A DNA stretch of 64,000 nt from Adenophora triphylla var. japonica (GCA_022495995.1 JAFEMH010000342.1:372001-436000); one strand, 5' to 3'; positions 1 to 11,121 are shown, numbered from the stretch's first letter. Numbers and translations: made by a program. Notes: a model not told the origin generated them from the sequence alone.

Positions 1-896
1 AGGCTACCATCAACAGAGCAGACTTTGGTTGTACCATCGTGGCCGTTTGATACATGGGGGATTGATCTAATCGGACCGTTCCCAACTGCCCGAGGAGGCA
101 TTAAGTAAGCCGTGGTGGCCGTGGACTATCTTACAAAGTGGACGGAAGCAAAGGCCTTAGACACTATCTCTAAGGAGAATGTTATTAATTTCGTCCACGA
201 TCACATATGGTGCAGATTTGGGGTTCCCCGAGCAATAATCTCAGATAATGGCACTCAGTTCTCTACAAAATTCACAGCTGAATGTGAGAGAATGAAAGTA
301 CAACACCGCCAATCCGCAGTAGCTTACCCCCAAGGGAACGGTCAAGCTGAGGCCGCAAACAAATTTGTCCTAACCTCCCTAAAGAAAAATTTGGAAGGAC
401 GAGGAGGACGATGGCTGGACGAGCTCCAATCCGCGTTATGGTTCATCCGCATGACGATAAGAAATTCAACAGGTGAAACTCCTTTCTCACCATGTATGGG
501 TCAGAGGCAATGACTCCAGTTGAGGTAGCCCTACCCTCGTACAGAGTCACATACTTCGATGAGTCTCAAAACGAGGCAAACAGAAGGTATGACCTGGACG
601 ATCTCGAAGAAAAGAGAATACGAGCAAATGAAAAAATGGTGAACTACAAGCAAAAGGCGAAGAAGCATCATGATAAGAGAGTGAATAGGAGAAGTTTTTC
701 GATTGGAGATTGGGTACTCAGAAACGTTGAGGTCCAAGGGACCCTAGCAAGTTTCCACAAGCTCTCCCCGAAATGGGAAGGTCCGTACGAAGTTACCCAA
801 ATAATCAAAGAGGGTACCTACAGATTGCGGACAAAGGAAGGAAAAGACCTCAAGAACGCTTGGAATAGTGATCACCTCAGAAAGTATTTCTTTTAA
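1..896 (+). pseudogene. Ty3/gypsy (Tat-lineage) integrase, 3' end of pol, broken
   Basis: This is the end of a gypsy pol reading frame, cut by the window start. The integrase core is readable: GIDLIGPFP with the first catalytic Asp at about 60-90, SDNGTQF with the second Asp near 240-260, and PQGNGQAE with the catalytic Glu near 330-350. A C-terminal DNA-binding part follows, with a GDWVLRNV-type motif near 705-730 and PKWEGPYEV near 765-795. Three lesions are visible: an in-frame TAA at 106-108 where the family has Tyr, a one-base frameshift near 490 (the frame moves from 112-513 to 492-896), and absence of everything upstream. The style of this C terminus, plus the antisense ORF and long 3' region downstream, point to the Tat lineage (Ogre, Retand, Grande relatives). 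Function if intact: insertion of element cDNA. Lineage is inferred, integrase identity is secure. Confidence 0.9.
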
Positions 897-1929
897 AATC
901 TTTGTAAAATATAAGGGTGATAGAGGCAATGAATGTATGATTGTTAAACCAATTTTTGTGCAAAACTTGTGTTAACTATGGTAGAAACCTACCCACCAGC
1001 CTCAAAAGCTAAAGTGGATGCCCGCAAGCGGATGCCAGTGGGTAAAAGGGCCAATATATGAGCCCCTACCTATTGATGCACAAAGATCCATTAAGATCAC
1101 ATGCCTATATGTGTACAAAGGCCATTAAGCTCGTACTCGATCACGGACAACACTCCCTGTCCTATCCGGGTGAACCACCAAAAATAAGTGGATATAGATG
1201 CAAGTGGGGACAAAGGCCAAAGTCCGGACCGACTAAATGCGGGTAGGCCTTAGTTGGCTGTTGACCGCATGCCTGTATGTACAAAGGCCAACACATGAGC
1301 CCGTTACATGATCACCACAAGACTCCAAAGAGTCAGACCGCGTGAACCACCAATAGTGGATACAGATGCCGGTGGGTTAAAGGGCCAATATGCCCCTACC
1401 TACTGTTGCGTGGAATATTGCCTCATGGCCACAATCTGCATGTCCAATGAAAGAAGCATGCCTTGGCTCTTTTAAAATTACACCACAGATTTAAAAAATC
1501 TAAATAAGTGTAAGTGGAAGGGAGTGATCAAAGAAGTTTTAAAAGCCAAATAGACAAAAGGAGGTCAAGGCCTCAAAATTGTCCAAGGCCATAACAAACG
1601 CGATCATAGAGAAAAAGGGCTGTCTCTCACAAAAAACTCAAGCGGTTTTGAATAAAGAGTTATAAACTCATAAACGCGGTCAAAAGGCCTAACATGCCCC
1701 TAAACCACGGCGTTGAGTCAACTAATTGTTCCAAGTCGTAAGCTGGAAAAAAGAAAAGCAAGAGTACAAGCCTAAGGAAAAGCATTGATATAAGTATCAA
1801 GGTATTCACACATTGCCAAAAGAAAAACAGCTTACAAAGACGAGCAGTTGAATAAAAATACTTCCACTAATGGATAAAACGATTTACATAAATCCTACAA
1901 ATCTATTACATAAGGAAAAATATTGAATC
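897..1929 (+). repeat. 3' untranslated region of the Tat element with degenerate tandem repeats
   Basis: There is no gene here. Between the integrase stop and the antisense ORF lies a block of imperfect repeats spaced about 170 bp apart. The phrase AGTGGAT..GATGC..GTGGG..AAAGGCCAA recurs near 1012-1074, 1187-1225 and 1355-1404, and ATGCCTRTATGT..ACAAAGGCC recurs near 1100 and 1268. Tat-lineage elements are known for variable 3' regions holding tandem repeats that can seed satellite DNA. From about 1450 to 1929 the sequence is A-rich with no repeat that I can see. Confidence 0.6.
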
Positions 1930-2670
1930 CTAAGCTAGAGGTTGGTCAGAGGGAACGGTCTCTTTGGCTGTCTCGGTGGTAGGTGTTGGAGAAGGAAGAT
2001 CGGCAGCTATGGTTAAATCAGTGATAGTTGGGGGATCGGTTGTTTCAGAGGCAGGAGCTGTGGAAGGTTCAGTTGAAGCAGGGGCAGGAGTTGGTTGCAA
2101 TTTGAACATATTGCTAACTACAGGCCCGTTTGGAAAAAGGCGAGCAGCAGCTTCTTTATAGGAGAGCTTCTCATCTCCAAACCTCATCTCATCCATCTGA
2201 GGGATGAGGCTTGTGGCGGTCACCATGGTAACGGGAGGCAAGGATAAGGCAGCAGAGAGCTCCAGAATTTTAACCTCCTCCTCAGCCAGAGGGACCAATG
2301 CATGCCCGAGCAGGCAAAGAGCATCAGTGGAGATCAATGAGCCTATCAAGGCCAACTGCTCCGCTGAATACTTGCCCATGGCAGCAAAGTTCCGTAGCTG
2401 CGTTTGGCAGGCAATCTCGTACTGCGTGGAAGCCTCCCTGGATATTGCTTCCTGATACTCCTTGGAGTTTTTGAACTCTTCAACTGTTTCCTTGCGGGCA
2501 GCGAGCAGCATGGCCTCCCTCTCCAGCTAAAACTGCGTTAAAGGTAGCAGTTTTTCTGAGAGCTCGTCAGCTTTAGCCTCCAGGATCAAGACTTGCTTCT
2601 TAGAAGCCTCCAGCCTATCTAGAAGCTCAGCATTCCTCTTCTCAAGGTCCATTGTGACCGCGAAGCTCAT
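1930..2670 (-). pseudogene. Antisense extra ORF, C-terminal coiled coil and Pro/Thr-rich tail
   Basis: This is the continuation of the antisense protein in another frame. From about 2670 to 2530 the frame encodes Leu/Glu/Lys heptad-like sequence (AELLDRLEASKKQ..). It is interrupted by an in-frame TAG at 2527-2529 and continues through the open frame 2511-1930 (193 codons). That last part has a helical start (ETVEEFKNSKEYQEAI) and ends in a low-complexity tail rich in Pro, Thr, Ala and Ser. A coiled coil suggests self-association. The stop and the frameshift mean this copy probably makes no full-length product. No known enzymatic motif is visible. Confidence 0.55.
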
Positions 2671-3656
2671 CCCGCGCACCCTTGGCCCTTCTCCAAATCC
2701 TTCTCAACCATGGCCAACCGGTCCCCAAAGACCTTCAAATCGGTCTCCTTCTCGGTCAGGGAGTCAGACAGGGTCCTCACCTTCTCCTCAGCCACAACTA
2801 ACTCCCTGCACTTATCCGCAAGAATCTTGGTCTGCTCGGAAAAGTCGGTAGCCTGCTCATCTGAGATCTCCCTCAGCCCCATTATTTTGTTGCCCGCCTG
2901 TATAAGAAAGGATCAGTGGGTGAAATAAAGGTTGAAAGGCCAAAGTCAGAGTGTAGAAGGGAACAGGTCCTACCTCAGTAAAGGCCAGGCCGATATCCCC
3001 CATCAAGGCAGAGGCATTCTCCTTGACCGCTACGTTCTTGTAGAAGTCAGGAGAATAGAGCATGTTCAGCAAGCCAAGCCCGACCACAGATTGATGGGGC
3101 CCGCGGGCATAAAGATCTACCCTTGTGATTGCGGACACCTTATCCAGTCTCCTCTTGAGCACCCACGCTTCGTCACGTGTGGTAAGGGGATCGATAGTGT
3201 ATGAATTGGAACAGATGGTTCCCCCCCCCCTATTTGAGGTAGTGACCGGGGCAGTAAAAGTGGAGGTTTGGGCACGTGTGCCATCCCTCTTTTGAGATTT
3301 TTGCGCCCTCTCCTTGGTGGCCATCTCTGCTTCGGAGGCAGACCTCTTCCTTGGAAGATCGGGACCAGTGTGACCGGTGGATATTGTGCGGTCAGATGGA
3401 CTAGAGCCGCGGATAGCAGAGGCTGGGGGAGGACCCTTGGGCTGTAGAGGCAAATCCTTATTGGTAGTTACCTTCACTCCGGCCAGAGTAGAGCCGGTAG
3501 ATCTGTTAGACACGGGCAGAGACACGCCCTTCCCTGCAACTCTGCCCAAGGCCGCTTGCCTGGCCGCCATATCTTTTGTCTCTTGGCATAGTTTCTGGGC
3601 CTTCAGTTCATTGGCATAAAGTCTGGCCATATTACAAGTACTCTGCGGGATCTGCT
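2667..3656 (-). CDS. Antisense extra ORF, middle exons (two exons joined in frame by a 76-bp intron)
   Basis: A pyrimidine-rich 3' splice site ends at 3657 (minus strand, ..TTTCTTTCAG), so this exon likely starts at 3656, slightly upstream of the Met at 3630. Coding runs to a GAG|GTAGGA donor at 2974/2973. An acceptor (..CTTATACAG) ends at 2898 and coding resumes at 2897 in the same frame, giving ..FTE|AGNKIM... Using this 76-bp intron removes the stop at 2857. The first part is basic and Ser/Thr/Pro-rich, with a KRSASEAEMATKERAQKSQKR patch; the second starts a coiled coil (about 2897-2667) rich in Glu, Leu and Lys. Splice sites are inferred from sequence only. A frameshift near 2670 separates this part from the remaining coiled coil. 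Confidence 0.6.
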
Positions 3657-3777
3657 CTGAAAGAAAAAAAGAGTAGGTTAAAAGCAGTCCGAGAAATCAG
3701 AAAGCAACTAAAAGAGCAGTTTTCTCAAAGACAAGAGTAGAGACCAATCCATTCCGATGGCTCACAGAGCCCGCCCA

Positions 3778-5286
3778 TCATGCAAGTTTTGCAATCAGCC
3801 TCAAGGTCAAAAAAAACTCATGCACCCTCCAATCAGGGTCACGAAATTGGGGCTCTATTTCTATCCTAGGGGCATAGAAGCCTCCCTCCCTTCGAGGGGC
3901 CACCCCTGAGTAGATCAGTAAGGGCTCACTATCTACAATAGCGCCCATATCAAGCACGGGCTGCACTCCCTCAGTTATGTACGTGGCCAGATAAGTATCC
4001 GGGGCGATTCGTAGGGCCTCGGACAGAGCGGGACTAGGGTAAGAGCTGGCGGCGACCCTAATCAGAGCGGGGATGTCAGGTCTTGAAAAAGACCACCCGA
4101 AATTGGACTCAATGACCAGAACGTTCTTCTGGTTCCATTGGTCAAACTTATTGGTGGGAGCTGAAAAGGTCCGGGCAGAGTTGTTCTTTGCCTTCAGCCC
4201 CAAGTTGCCGTTGGTTATTTGATTCTGGAAGTAGGCATAAAGCCCAGAAAGGGTAGCCTCGTAACCTAGAACCCTGCAAACAGTTATAAATGAAACCAAG
4301 GCTCTGATAGAGTTGGGGGTCAGGTGCATAGGGAGGCACCGGTTGAAGTTGAGGAATTCGTTGATGAAGTGGTCTATGGGAAGTCTCAGCCCATTCTCAA
4401 ATTGATCCCCGTAAAAGATGCAGGCCCTATTGTCCTCGCGAACATCAGTCACAGTCTCCGGTCTCTGTCTCTTCTTCTTTGTCTCCACCTCCTGAAGAGG
4501 ACGGACGCGGAATTGTTTGGGATCCACGTTGTAGGTGGTATAAATTTCTACCTCCCAGTCAATGGAGGCCACCTCCTTGCCCTTCCTTTTCTTGCCACGG
4601 CCATGTTTGCCTCCAACAGCATGACTTTTGCCGCGGGCAGGGGCCTCCTCCTCAGAATCCTCCCCGAAGGCGTCAACAATCATCGTTGCCTTCTGGGATG
4701 TGCCCGAGGCCATGCGGTCTCCCTCCTCGCGGTCATCATCCTCCGTCTCCGCGCTCGTGGAGCCTAAGAGACTGGAAGATGACCCCCTTGAGGGCTCCAC
4801 CTCAGCCTCCTCCTCTCTGCCTCCGTCCACCTCACTCTCCAAAGGATCAAGGTCCTCGCTACTACTCAGTTCAACTACGGGCACATCAGGGGCCTCGGTC
4901 TGGGCTTCGGGGTAAATGGTGTTCAAGGGCTCCATGTCTAGTGGGTTGCTCCAATCCTTTGTGGCCTGGCAAGAGTCCTTGTTCATTTGGTTAAGATCCA
5001 TGAGTTCTACTTTTTCCCAATCAGTTACTACACTAGGGTTATGAATCGCTCTCCTCACCAATTCTACGGCGTTCAGCGCCTGGTCTCTCTCTCGGGGAAA
5101 CCTGCACAAAACCCCCATCACAAAATTTTTTAATCTATTGGTGTCTCCCAACACCTCTACATCACCGTTCACAAGCACTTTCTTCTTGGCCTCCCACAAC
5201 CAGGGTGGGACAAAAGGCCCCCATTGGTATTTCTCACAGAAATACTGGAAAAATTCCATAGAAAGCCTACGCCAGGCAAATGCCAT
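3778..5286 (-). CDS. Antisense extra ORF of the Tat element, N-terminal exon (plant-mobile-domain-like)
   Basis: A 502-codon ORF lies antisense to pol between integrase and the 3' LTR. Maize Grande1 and other Tat-lineage elements are known to carry extra, sometimes antisense, ORFs of unknown function in this position. The chosen start is the first Met of the open frame and lies about 285 bp downstream of a minus-strand TATA box. Visible parts: an N-terminal Trp/Phe-rich stretch; an acidic Ser/Glu-rich linker (roughly residues 135-195); a Lys/Arg-rich patch (GRGKKRKGKE, about 230-240) that could be a nuclear signal; then a hydrophobic helical domain (about 290-495) with a PIDHFINEFL..CLPMHLTPNS pattern recalling plant mobile-domain or retrotransposon-derived proteins. 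It stops at TGA 3778-3780, just before a possible 5' splice site (GT at 3765), so splicing to the next exon may need a different frame or the stop may be a lesion. Function unknown. Confidence 0.7.
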   Translation of the reverse strand: MAFAWRRLSMEFFQYFCEKYQWGPFVPPWLWEAKKKVLVNGDVEVLGDTNRLKNFVMGVLCRFPRERDQALNAVELVRRAIHNPSVVTDWEKVELMDLNQMNKDSCQATKDWSNPLDMEPLNTIYPEAQTEAPDVPVVELSSSEDLDPLESEVDGGREEEAEVEPSRGSSSSLLGSTSAETEDDDREEGDRMASGTSQKATMIVDAFGEDSEEEAPARGKSHAVGGKHGRGKKRKGKEVASIDWEVEIYTTYNVDPKQFRVRPLQEVETKKKRQRPETVTDVREDNRACIFYGDQFENGLRLPIDHFINEFLNFNRCLPMHLTPNSIRALVSFITVCRVLGYEATLSGLYAYFQNQITNGNLGLKAKNNSARTFSAPTNKFDQWNQKNVLVIESNFGWSFSRPDIPALIRVAASSYPSPALSEALRIAPDTYLATYITEGVQPVLDMGAIVDSEPLLIYSGVAPRREGGFYAPRIEIEPQFRDPDWRVHEFFLTLRLIAKLA

Positions 5287-5979
5287 GTTCCTAAATATCC
5301 CTCTGGACTGTTTACAAACAACAAAGAGATCTGGAGTGGTTCCATCACCTAACTCAGCCGAACGGACGGGACCAAACTAACGGTTTGACATCAGGTCCCC
5401 AAAATAAACAGAAAGAGATGAAGAAGAGAAAATTAAAGACAAAAGTTACCTACGGATTAAGACGGGGAGAAAGGAAGTAACATGCAAACTCAGAAATCTC
5501 AGTAATCTCTCTCTAATGGCGGTATAAGAACTTGAAGGCGTAAAGAGACAAATGGGCGGAAGGGTTTTGTATTTATAACGGCCTACCAATGCAGGTTAAC
5601 CCATGTAACCCGTATTAATTAGCCCACAAAACCGTTCCCCTCGGGTCTCCAACCGACTCCAACGTTGGATTTTTGAAATTTGGGTGGTTAGCATTTATTA
5701 CGCCCCTCAGATGGCTGACACGTACCTTCCGTACCTGTCATGCGCTGTCTCTTCACCTACCCTGGGGCCCATCAGTTAACCGGGAGGCAGAGCCCCAAAG
5801 CTTCTACAAGCTTCCTCACGTGCCTCTCACATGTGCCTATTTGCACGGGAGGTAAAGCAAAAACCAGCGAAAAACGCCAACACTGGTGCCTGCCTAAGGA
5901 ACGATTTGACTAAACCGAGCTTAACTAGTAGCTCCTCGCTCAGACCATAAATAATCATTCACTTGGAGCTAGGGGCCAC
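5287..5979. other. Leader of the antisense gene and 3' end of the Tat internal region, with polypurine tract
   Basis: No ORF that I trust. The part next to 5286 would be the leader and promoter of the antisense gene. The plus-strand end, 5964-5979 (TGGAGCTAGGGGCCAC), is a purine-rich stretch directly before the LTR start at 5980, as expected of a polypurine tract priming plus-strand cDNA. Confidence 0.5.
5570..5577 (-). promoter_or_regulatory. Putative TATA box for the antisense extra ORF
   Basis: The minus strand reads TATAAATA here, inside the element and about 285 bp upstream of the antisense ATG at 5286, leaving room for a 5' leader of about 250 nt. It suggests that the antisense gene has its own promoter, independent of the LTR. 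Inference from motif and position only. Confidence 0.45.
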
Positions 5980-6840
5980 TGATGAGCCCGGACCATCTAG
6001 ACCGGGCCCAAGCTCAGTCTGGTCCAAAGGCCCAGTATGACGTGGCATATTCAAAACCGCCAGAGTCAAGACCGCGGACATATAGACCCTCAAGGTCAAG
6101 ACCACGTTCCTCTCATCCCATCCCAGTCAAGACCGAAGGGATCCTGACCGTCAGCCTGGTGACCGCATGAGTTGTGACCGCAACATCCGTGCCCGCATCA
6201 ATTACCATTGACCGCGCCTAAGGTGTTGACCGCGGTCTCATACCAGACTCCCTGTTATCTCACCAGACTCCCGTTCGATATCAAAGCTTATTGAGCAAGT
6301 TTACTTACTGGCTCTGACAGTACAGTAACCGCCTCACTCCCATCACATTTAATGCGGCTCAGTCAGGCGCCTACTATTGCATTTAATGCGCCACGCCAAA
6401 TACACGGCTCCTGTCCACATCAGCGACATCCCCTTTGACAGTGAATCTTCCTTCCATGACAGACCCAATCAGATGGGGACACATGTATGCGGTCAAAGAC
6501 TAAAGTGCCCTTTAGGGCTGACCTCATGGCTTACGTCAGCGAGCAGCTCCCCATTGCCTATAAATAGAAGACATTTATCCCCTTGGACAAGGTAAGTGCC
6601 AAATCTATATTGTAAGTTATATTGCTCAAACCCTAAACACACACACACAAATTCAAGGCATTCCAAGCCTCATTATCTCAGTATTCTTACTCTCACACCC
6701 GAGGGCCTGAGTTGGATTAACATCCAACTTTGACCTTAACGGTGCTTCATTTGTGTTGTGATCATAGGTACCGCACCCACCAAATATATCCTGCCGAATA
6801 TCCTACAACTGTTCCGACCCTGAAATCCTTGGTGTCATCA
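5980..6840 (+). repeat. 3' LTR of the Tat-lineage element
   Basis: This 861-bp LTR starts TGATGA and ends TCATCA, a perfect short inverted terminus, and is preceded by the polypurine tract. The interior is rich in GACCGC-type motifs, ends with a leader-like region, and has a good TATA box. The 5' LTR is outside the window, so the TSD cannot be tested. The 5 bases after it are ATGCC (6841-6845); the same 5 bases should precede the missing 5' LTR. Confidence 0.85.
6559..6566 (+). promoter_or_regulatory. TATA box in the Tat LTR
   Basis: TATAAATA in a GC-richer context, about 280 bp from the LTR end. It is probably the Pol II promoter of the element, with R starting roughly 30 bp downstream. Confidence 0.6.
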
Positions 6841-7250
6841 ATGCCTTTTTTACTTTCCTTTTATTTTTTTTCTCTTGATTTAACGTAATAATTTTCAACT
6901 GAGCAATAGCTGTGTGAGATTGCGGGTGGTGGCTAGCTAATATGCCTCCTTAGTGCATGATCATCATGCATTAGCTTTGAAGTGCCATTTATGACCTTGG
7001 ACGGTAGGGCTAGAAATAAGAAGATGAGTGTCTCCCTTAGTCGATTCATCTAGCATGTGTTTATGTTTTCGACAAAAGGTAACATATGATCGATGAGCAT
7101 GTATATTTAAGTTTATATGTATTATCCTAATATGATTATTTGTTTTATGGGTACTGGGTGAATCATTTTTTCTTCTGTACAAAATCTTACGTATTACTCT
7201 CTCCGTCCCAAATTGAGTCTTTTCTCACAAAAAAAACATGCACATAAGTA
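6841..7250. other. Spacer between the Tat element and the first copia element
   Basis: AT-rich unique-looking sequence without a gene. Its last part (about 7195-7250) is one unit of a small repeat (TCCCAAATTGA..CACA..ATGCACATAA) that continues after the copia element at 16360-16440, so the copia element landed in a short tandem repeat. Confidence 0.5.
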
Positions 7251-7255
7251 TAACT

Positions 7256-8613
7256 TGTTGGGTTTTACGGGTCCATGCGCAGCGGAATTAAGCATAAAAT
7301 AACATAAAATCCAAGAAGCCCTAGGATCCGTTCTATATAATTAACTTGAAAAACTATGAGATAGATGTAACCAACCTTGAACGCTTTCCGTTCTTGAGCT
7401 ATCGAACGATTTGATTATGTGATTTCAAATCACAAACTTCGTTCTTCAACTTGCTTGAACTCTAGGCCTTGATCGATGAACGAGCAAAGACCCTCTTTCG
7501 GTATCCACACCTTTGAATGAATTCAAGAACAATTTCTTGAAGATTGCTAGATCCTATAAACCCTTGGATTAATATTGAGAATATGTTTGTGAATTTCTAT
7601 TGAGAATTTCGGCTAGCTTTTTAGGGTTGACAGACGTTCATATTTATAGTACATTAGTATAGAATATGAATCCTAATCAAATTAGGAAAGGATTCTGTCA
7701 GACCGCCTCAGTGGCTTGTTGTGTCGCACAACCAGACACATCACATGGCCTGTTCTATCGCACGGCCTAACAAGCCCAGTGAGGAGTTTTCTCAATCATT
7801 CTTCCAATGGTTTAATCAATTCATTCTAGTTGTGTGTGACCCAATAGGATTACATTATGTTGGCAATGAGTTCGATCATATCGACTCTCATAAGACATAA
7901 GCGGACTATAGCAAGCCATTATGTCTACCCAAATAATGTAACGTAAGAGTTCATGTTTCCAACGGTGCACTTCCATTTTTCCCTTTGTCTCGCGATGTTA
8001 TATTGAACACAAGTCATGGTCCTCGTCAACTTGTCTTTGTTCAATGCTTTCTCGATTCTTGAGTATAATGATAATCCAATCGTATTGGGGTATGGCCATA
8101 CACTTTCATCATTATCACTCATCGAGGGGCCCAAGCAAAACATCTCTCTTCCGAGGGACAAATTCCATCTTGACTTATCATCCTTCCCATCATGAATCCG
8201 ATCATGCCAAAGATAGCCTTTATAGATATCGTGTTAAGATACCGTTTGACTAAAATCAAACATGACTTTCATCATATGTAAGGTCATGATAATCTCAGGT
8301 CTAGGGACTAAATGAAGTAACCTTATGAGATTTAATTATGACATTTGACCATGACATAAATCTCATGCGGGTCAAGTCCAGTCACTTGTTCTCTAACAAG
8401 TACCCATAATTTCAATGTGTATCTCTATGCATATAATCATCGTATGATTATCCATTGACAATTATATTAATTATTCTCTTAATAATTAGGGACGGAGATT
8501 ATTATAAACAAATATACAAAACATATAATAATCAAATGATAAACATCTTATATAATAATAAATAATGTCAACACATAAGTCTATCAATATAGGCCTAGGG
8601 CATAACACTAACA
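7256..8613 (-). repeat. Copia element 3' LTR
   Basis: 1358 bp, TGTTGG..CTAACA. It is closely similar to the 14998-16356 copy with scattered substitutions. Minus-strand TATAAATA at 7641-7648 is the likely promoter core. The last internal bases before it (8614-8626; minus strand GCAAGTGGGAGAC) serve as the polypurine tract. Confidence 0.93.
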
Positions 8614-8626
8614 GTCTCCCACTTGC

Positions 8627-9543
8627 ACTAGGCCCAATCTCCCATGTATCGAATACCCATGGACCTAACATGACCATCATGTATAGCTTGTGGAAGAGCC
8701 TTAGTTAATGGGTCCGCCACGTTGTCATCAGTGTCTGCTCTGCATATCTTTACGTCTTCCCTTTCACATATCTCACGGATAATGTGGAAACGTCGAAGTA
8801 TGTGTTTGGATCTCTAGTGTGACCTTGGTTCCTTTGCTTGTGCAATGGCACCATTGTTGTCACAGTAAAGTTCAATAGGATCTCTGATGCTTGGAACGAC
8901 TTCCAAATCACTAATGAACTTCTTGATCCAAACAGCTTCCTTAGCTGCATCGGATGCCGCTATATACTCACTCAACTTCGGTTGTAGAATCAGCGACGGT
9001 ACTTTGCTTGGAATTTTTCCAACTCACAGTGCCTCCATTAAGCGTAAACAAAAATCTAGACTGCTATCTGAAATCATCTTTGTCGGTTTGGAAGCTAGCA
9101 TCTGTGTAGCCTTTAACTACAAGATCTTCTTCAATTCCTCCAAAGATCAAGAATACATCCTTAGTTCTTCGTAAGTACTTAAGGATATTCTTGACTGCTA
9201 TCCAATGTGGTTCGCCGGGATCCGATTGGTACCTACTCGTCATGCTTAGAGCACACGAGACATCGGGTCTAGTACATAACATAGCATACATGATAGACCC
9301 AATTGCCGAAGCATATGGAATACAATTCATTCTCTTTCGCTCATCATTAGTCTTAGGACTTTGATTCTTGCTAAGAGATATACCATGTAACATTGGCAAG
9401 TTTCCTCTTTTAGAATTTTCCATTTGGAATCTTCTAAGGACCTTGTCAATGTAAGTACTTTGACTTAAACCAATCATCCTCTTGGATCTATCTCTATAGA
9501 TCTTGATACCAAGGATATATGCGGCTTCGCCCATATCTTTCAT
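8627..9543 (-). pseudogene. Copia reverse transcriptase C-terminal part and RNase H, broken
   Basis: The frame 9543-9064 encodes the RT thumb/connection (MKDMGEAAYILGIKI..IGLSQSTYIDKVL..GSIMYAMLCTRPDVSCAL) and the start of RNase H (VVKGYTDASFQ). The rest of RNase H, including an ELYCDN-like active-site stretch near 8860 and an end like ADPLTK, can be followed to about 8690 only by changing frame. Reverse transcription and RNA removal would be the role. Confidence 0.85.
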
Positions 9544-9818
9544 TGAAAATCACTTTCCTAACCAAGACTTGACAGTCTGTAGTGCAGGAATGTCATTTCC
9601 AATGAGTAAGATATCGTCGACATACAACACCAAAAATAATGCTACGCTCCCACTAATTTTCTTATATACACAAGGTTCATCTTTGTTTTTGATAAAGCCA
9701 AACTCCTTGCTTCATCAAAACGTAGATTCCAACTCCTAGAAGCTTGCTTCAATCCATAAATGGATTTCTGCAACTTACACACCTTGTTATAATTTTCTGG
9801 ACTGACAAAACCTTCAGG

Positions 9819-10475
9819 TTATATCATGTATACATCCTCAAGTAACTTCCCATTAAGGAAAGCTGTTTTGACATTCATTTGACATATCTCATAGTCATAA
9901 TATGCGGCTATGGCAATTAAAATTCTAATAGACTTAAGCATAGCTATAGGCGAAAAGGTTTCATCATAGTCGATGCCATGAATATGCCTATATCCCTTAG
10001 CTACAAGCCTAGCTTTATAGGTGTGCACCTTCCCATCCATGTCGGTCTTCTTCTTGAAGACCCATTTGCACCTTATGGTTTTTACACCTTCGGGAGGATC
10101 AATCAAGTTCCAAACTTGATTATCAGCCATGGATTGTAATTCGGACTTCATGGCCTCTTGCCATTTTTCCGAATCAGGAGCGGACATCGCCTCTTGATAG
10201 CAAGTAGGTTCATCGTTTTCGATTAACTCCACTTCATCACTTTCCGTAACGAGAAATCCATATCTCTCGGGTTCGGATCGTGACCTACCACTTCGGCGAA
10301 GAACTTGTGCATCTTGAACCGGTTCCACAACTCTTTTTGAACTTGGTTCAGTCTCTACCATTGGTTCAATGTTGTTTTCGGGTTCTCGAATTTCTTCGAG
10401 ATCTATTTTACTCCCACTGGTTCCTTTGCGAAGAAACTCCTTTTCTAAGAAAGTACCATTTCGAGCAACAAACAC
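9819..10475 (-). pseudogene. Copia reverse transcriptase, N-terminal half
   Basis: After a Ser/Glu-rich linker the frame shows the copia RT start: WQEAMKSELQSMADNQVWNL, then CKWVFKKKTD..YKARLVAKGY, the DETFSPIA motif and QMNVKTAFLNGKL. It ends at a stop at 9819. The catalytic YVDDI motif lies further on at 9624-9610 in another frame, so there is at least one frameshift in 9544-9818. Confidence 0.9.
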
Positions 10476-10686
10476 TTGTTCTCGTTTCGGTTGTAGAAAT
10501 AGTATCCTTTGGTTTTCTTAGGATATCCCACGAAAACACATTTATCAGACTTAGGTGTTAGCTTGTCAGAAGTTAACTTCTTGACATATGCATCGCAACC
10601 CCAAATCTTCATGAAAGACAAACTAGGTTTTCTTCCATGTCACATCTCATATGGGGTCTTTTGAACCGATTTGATAGGAACTCTGT

Positions 10687-11113
10687 TTATAGTGAAAGCA
10701 GCAGTTCTAGTGCATGTCCCCAAAAGGATAAAGGAAGCTCAACTTGACTCATCATAGAACGAACCATGTCCAACAAGGTTCTATTCCTCCTTTCAGACAC
10801 ACAATTCCATTGTGGTGTTCCGGGTGGAGAGAGTTCTGAAACAATTCCACAACACTTAAGATGACTGTCAAATTCTTGGCTCAAATATTCACCACCTCGA
10901 TCGGATCGAAGTACCTTAATAGTTTTGCCAAGTTGATTTTGCACCTCATTTTGAAATATTTGAAATATCTCAAATGATTCACTTTTATGTTTCATTAGAT
11001 AAACATATCCAAATCTACTATAATCATCAGTGAATGTTATGAAGTATCGAAATCCTCCCCTAGCATCGCTACTCATAGGCCCACATACATCGGTATCTAT
11101 GAATCCTAATAAG
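10687..11113 (-). pseudogene. Copia integrase catalytic core, continued after the hAT insertion
   Basis: The frame resumes on the other side of the hAT element. The DDE residues are visible: TDVCGPM (first Asp, near 11070-11090) and TDDYSR, SDRGGEY (second Asp) and VSERRNR (catalytic Glu; a Cys occupies the usual Gly of the NGV motif). Downstream, 10476-10686 carries the integrase C-terminal part in broken frames. Confidence 0.88.
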
Positions 11114-11121
11114 TCGCCCGC

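Noticed and set aside
4324..4994. Plus-strand ORFs of 147 and 171 codons
   Set aside because: They are shadows of the antisense extra ORF, with Pro/Ser-biased translation typical of the opposite strand.
7925..8253. ORFs inside the copia LTRs (also 15786-15995)
   Set aside because: Both LTRs show related frames, but there is no conserved protein; they are chance ORFs in an LTR.
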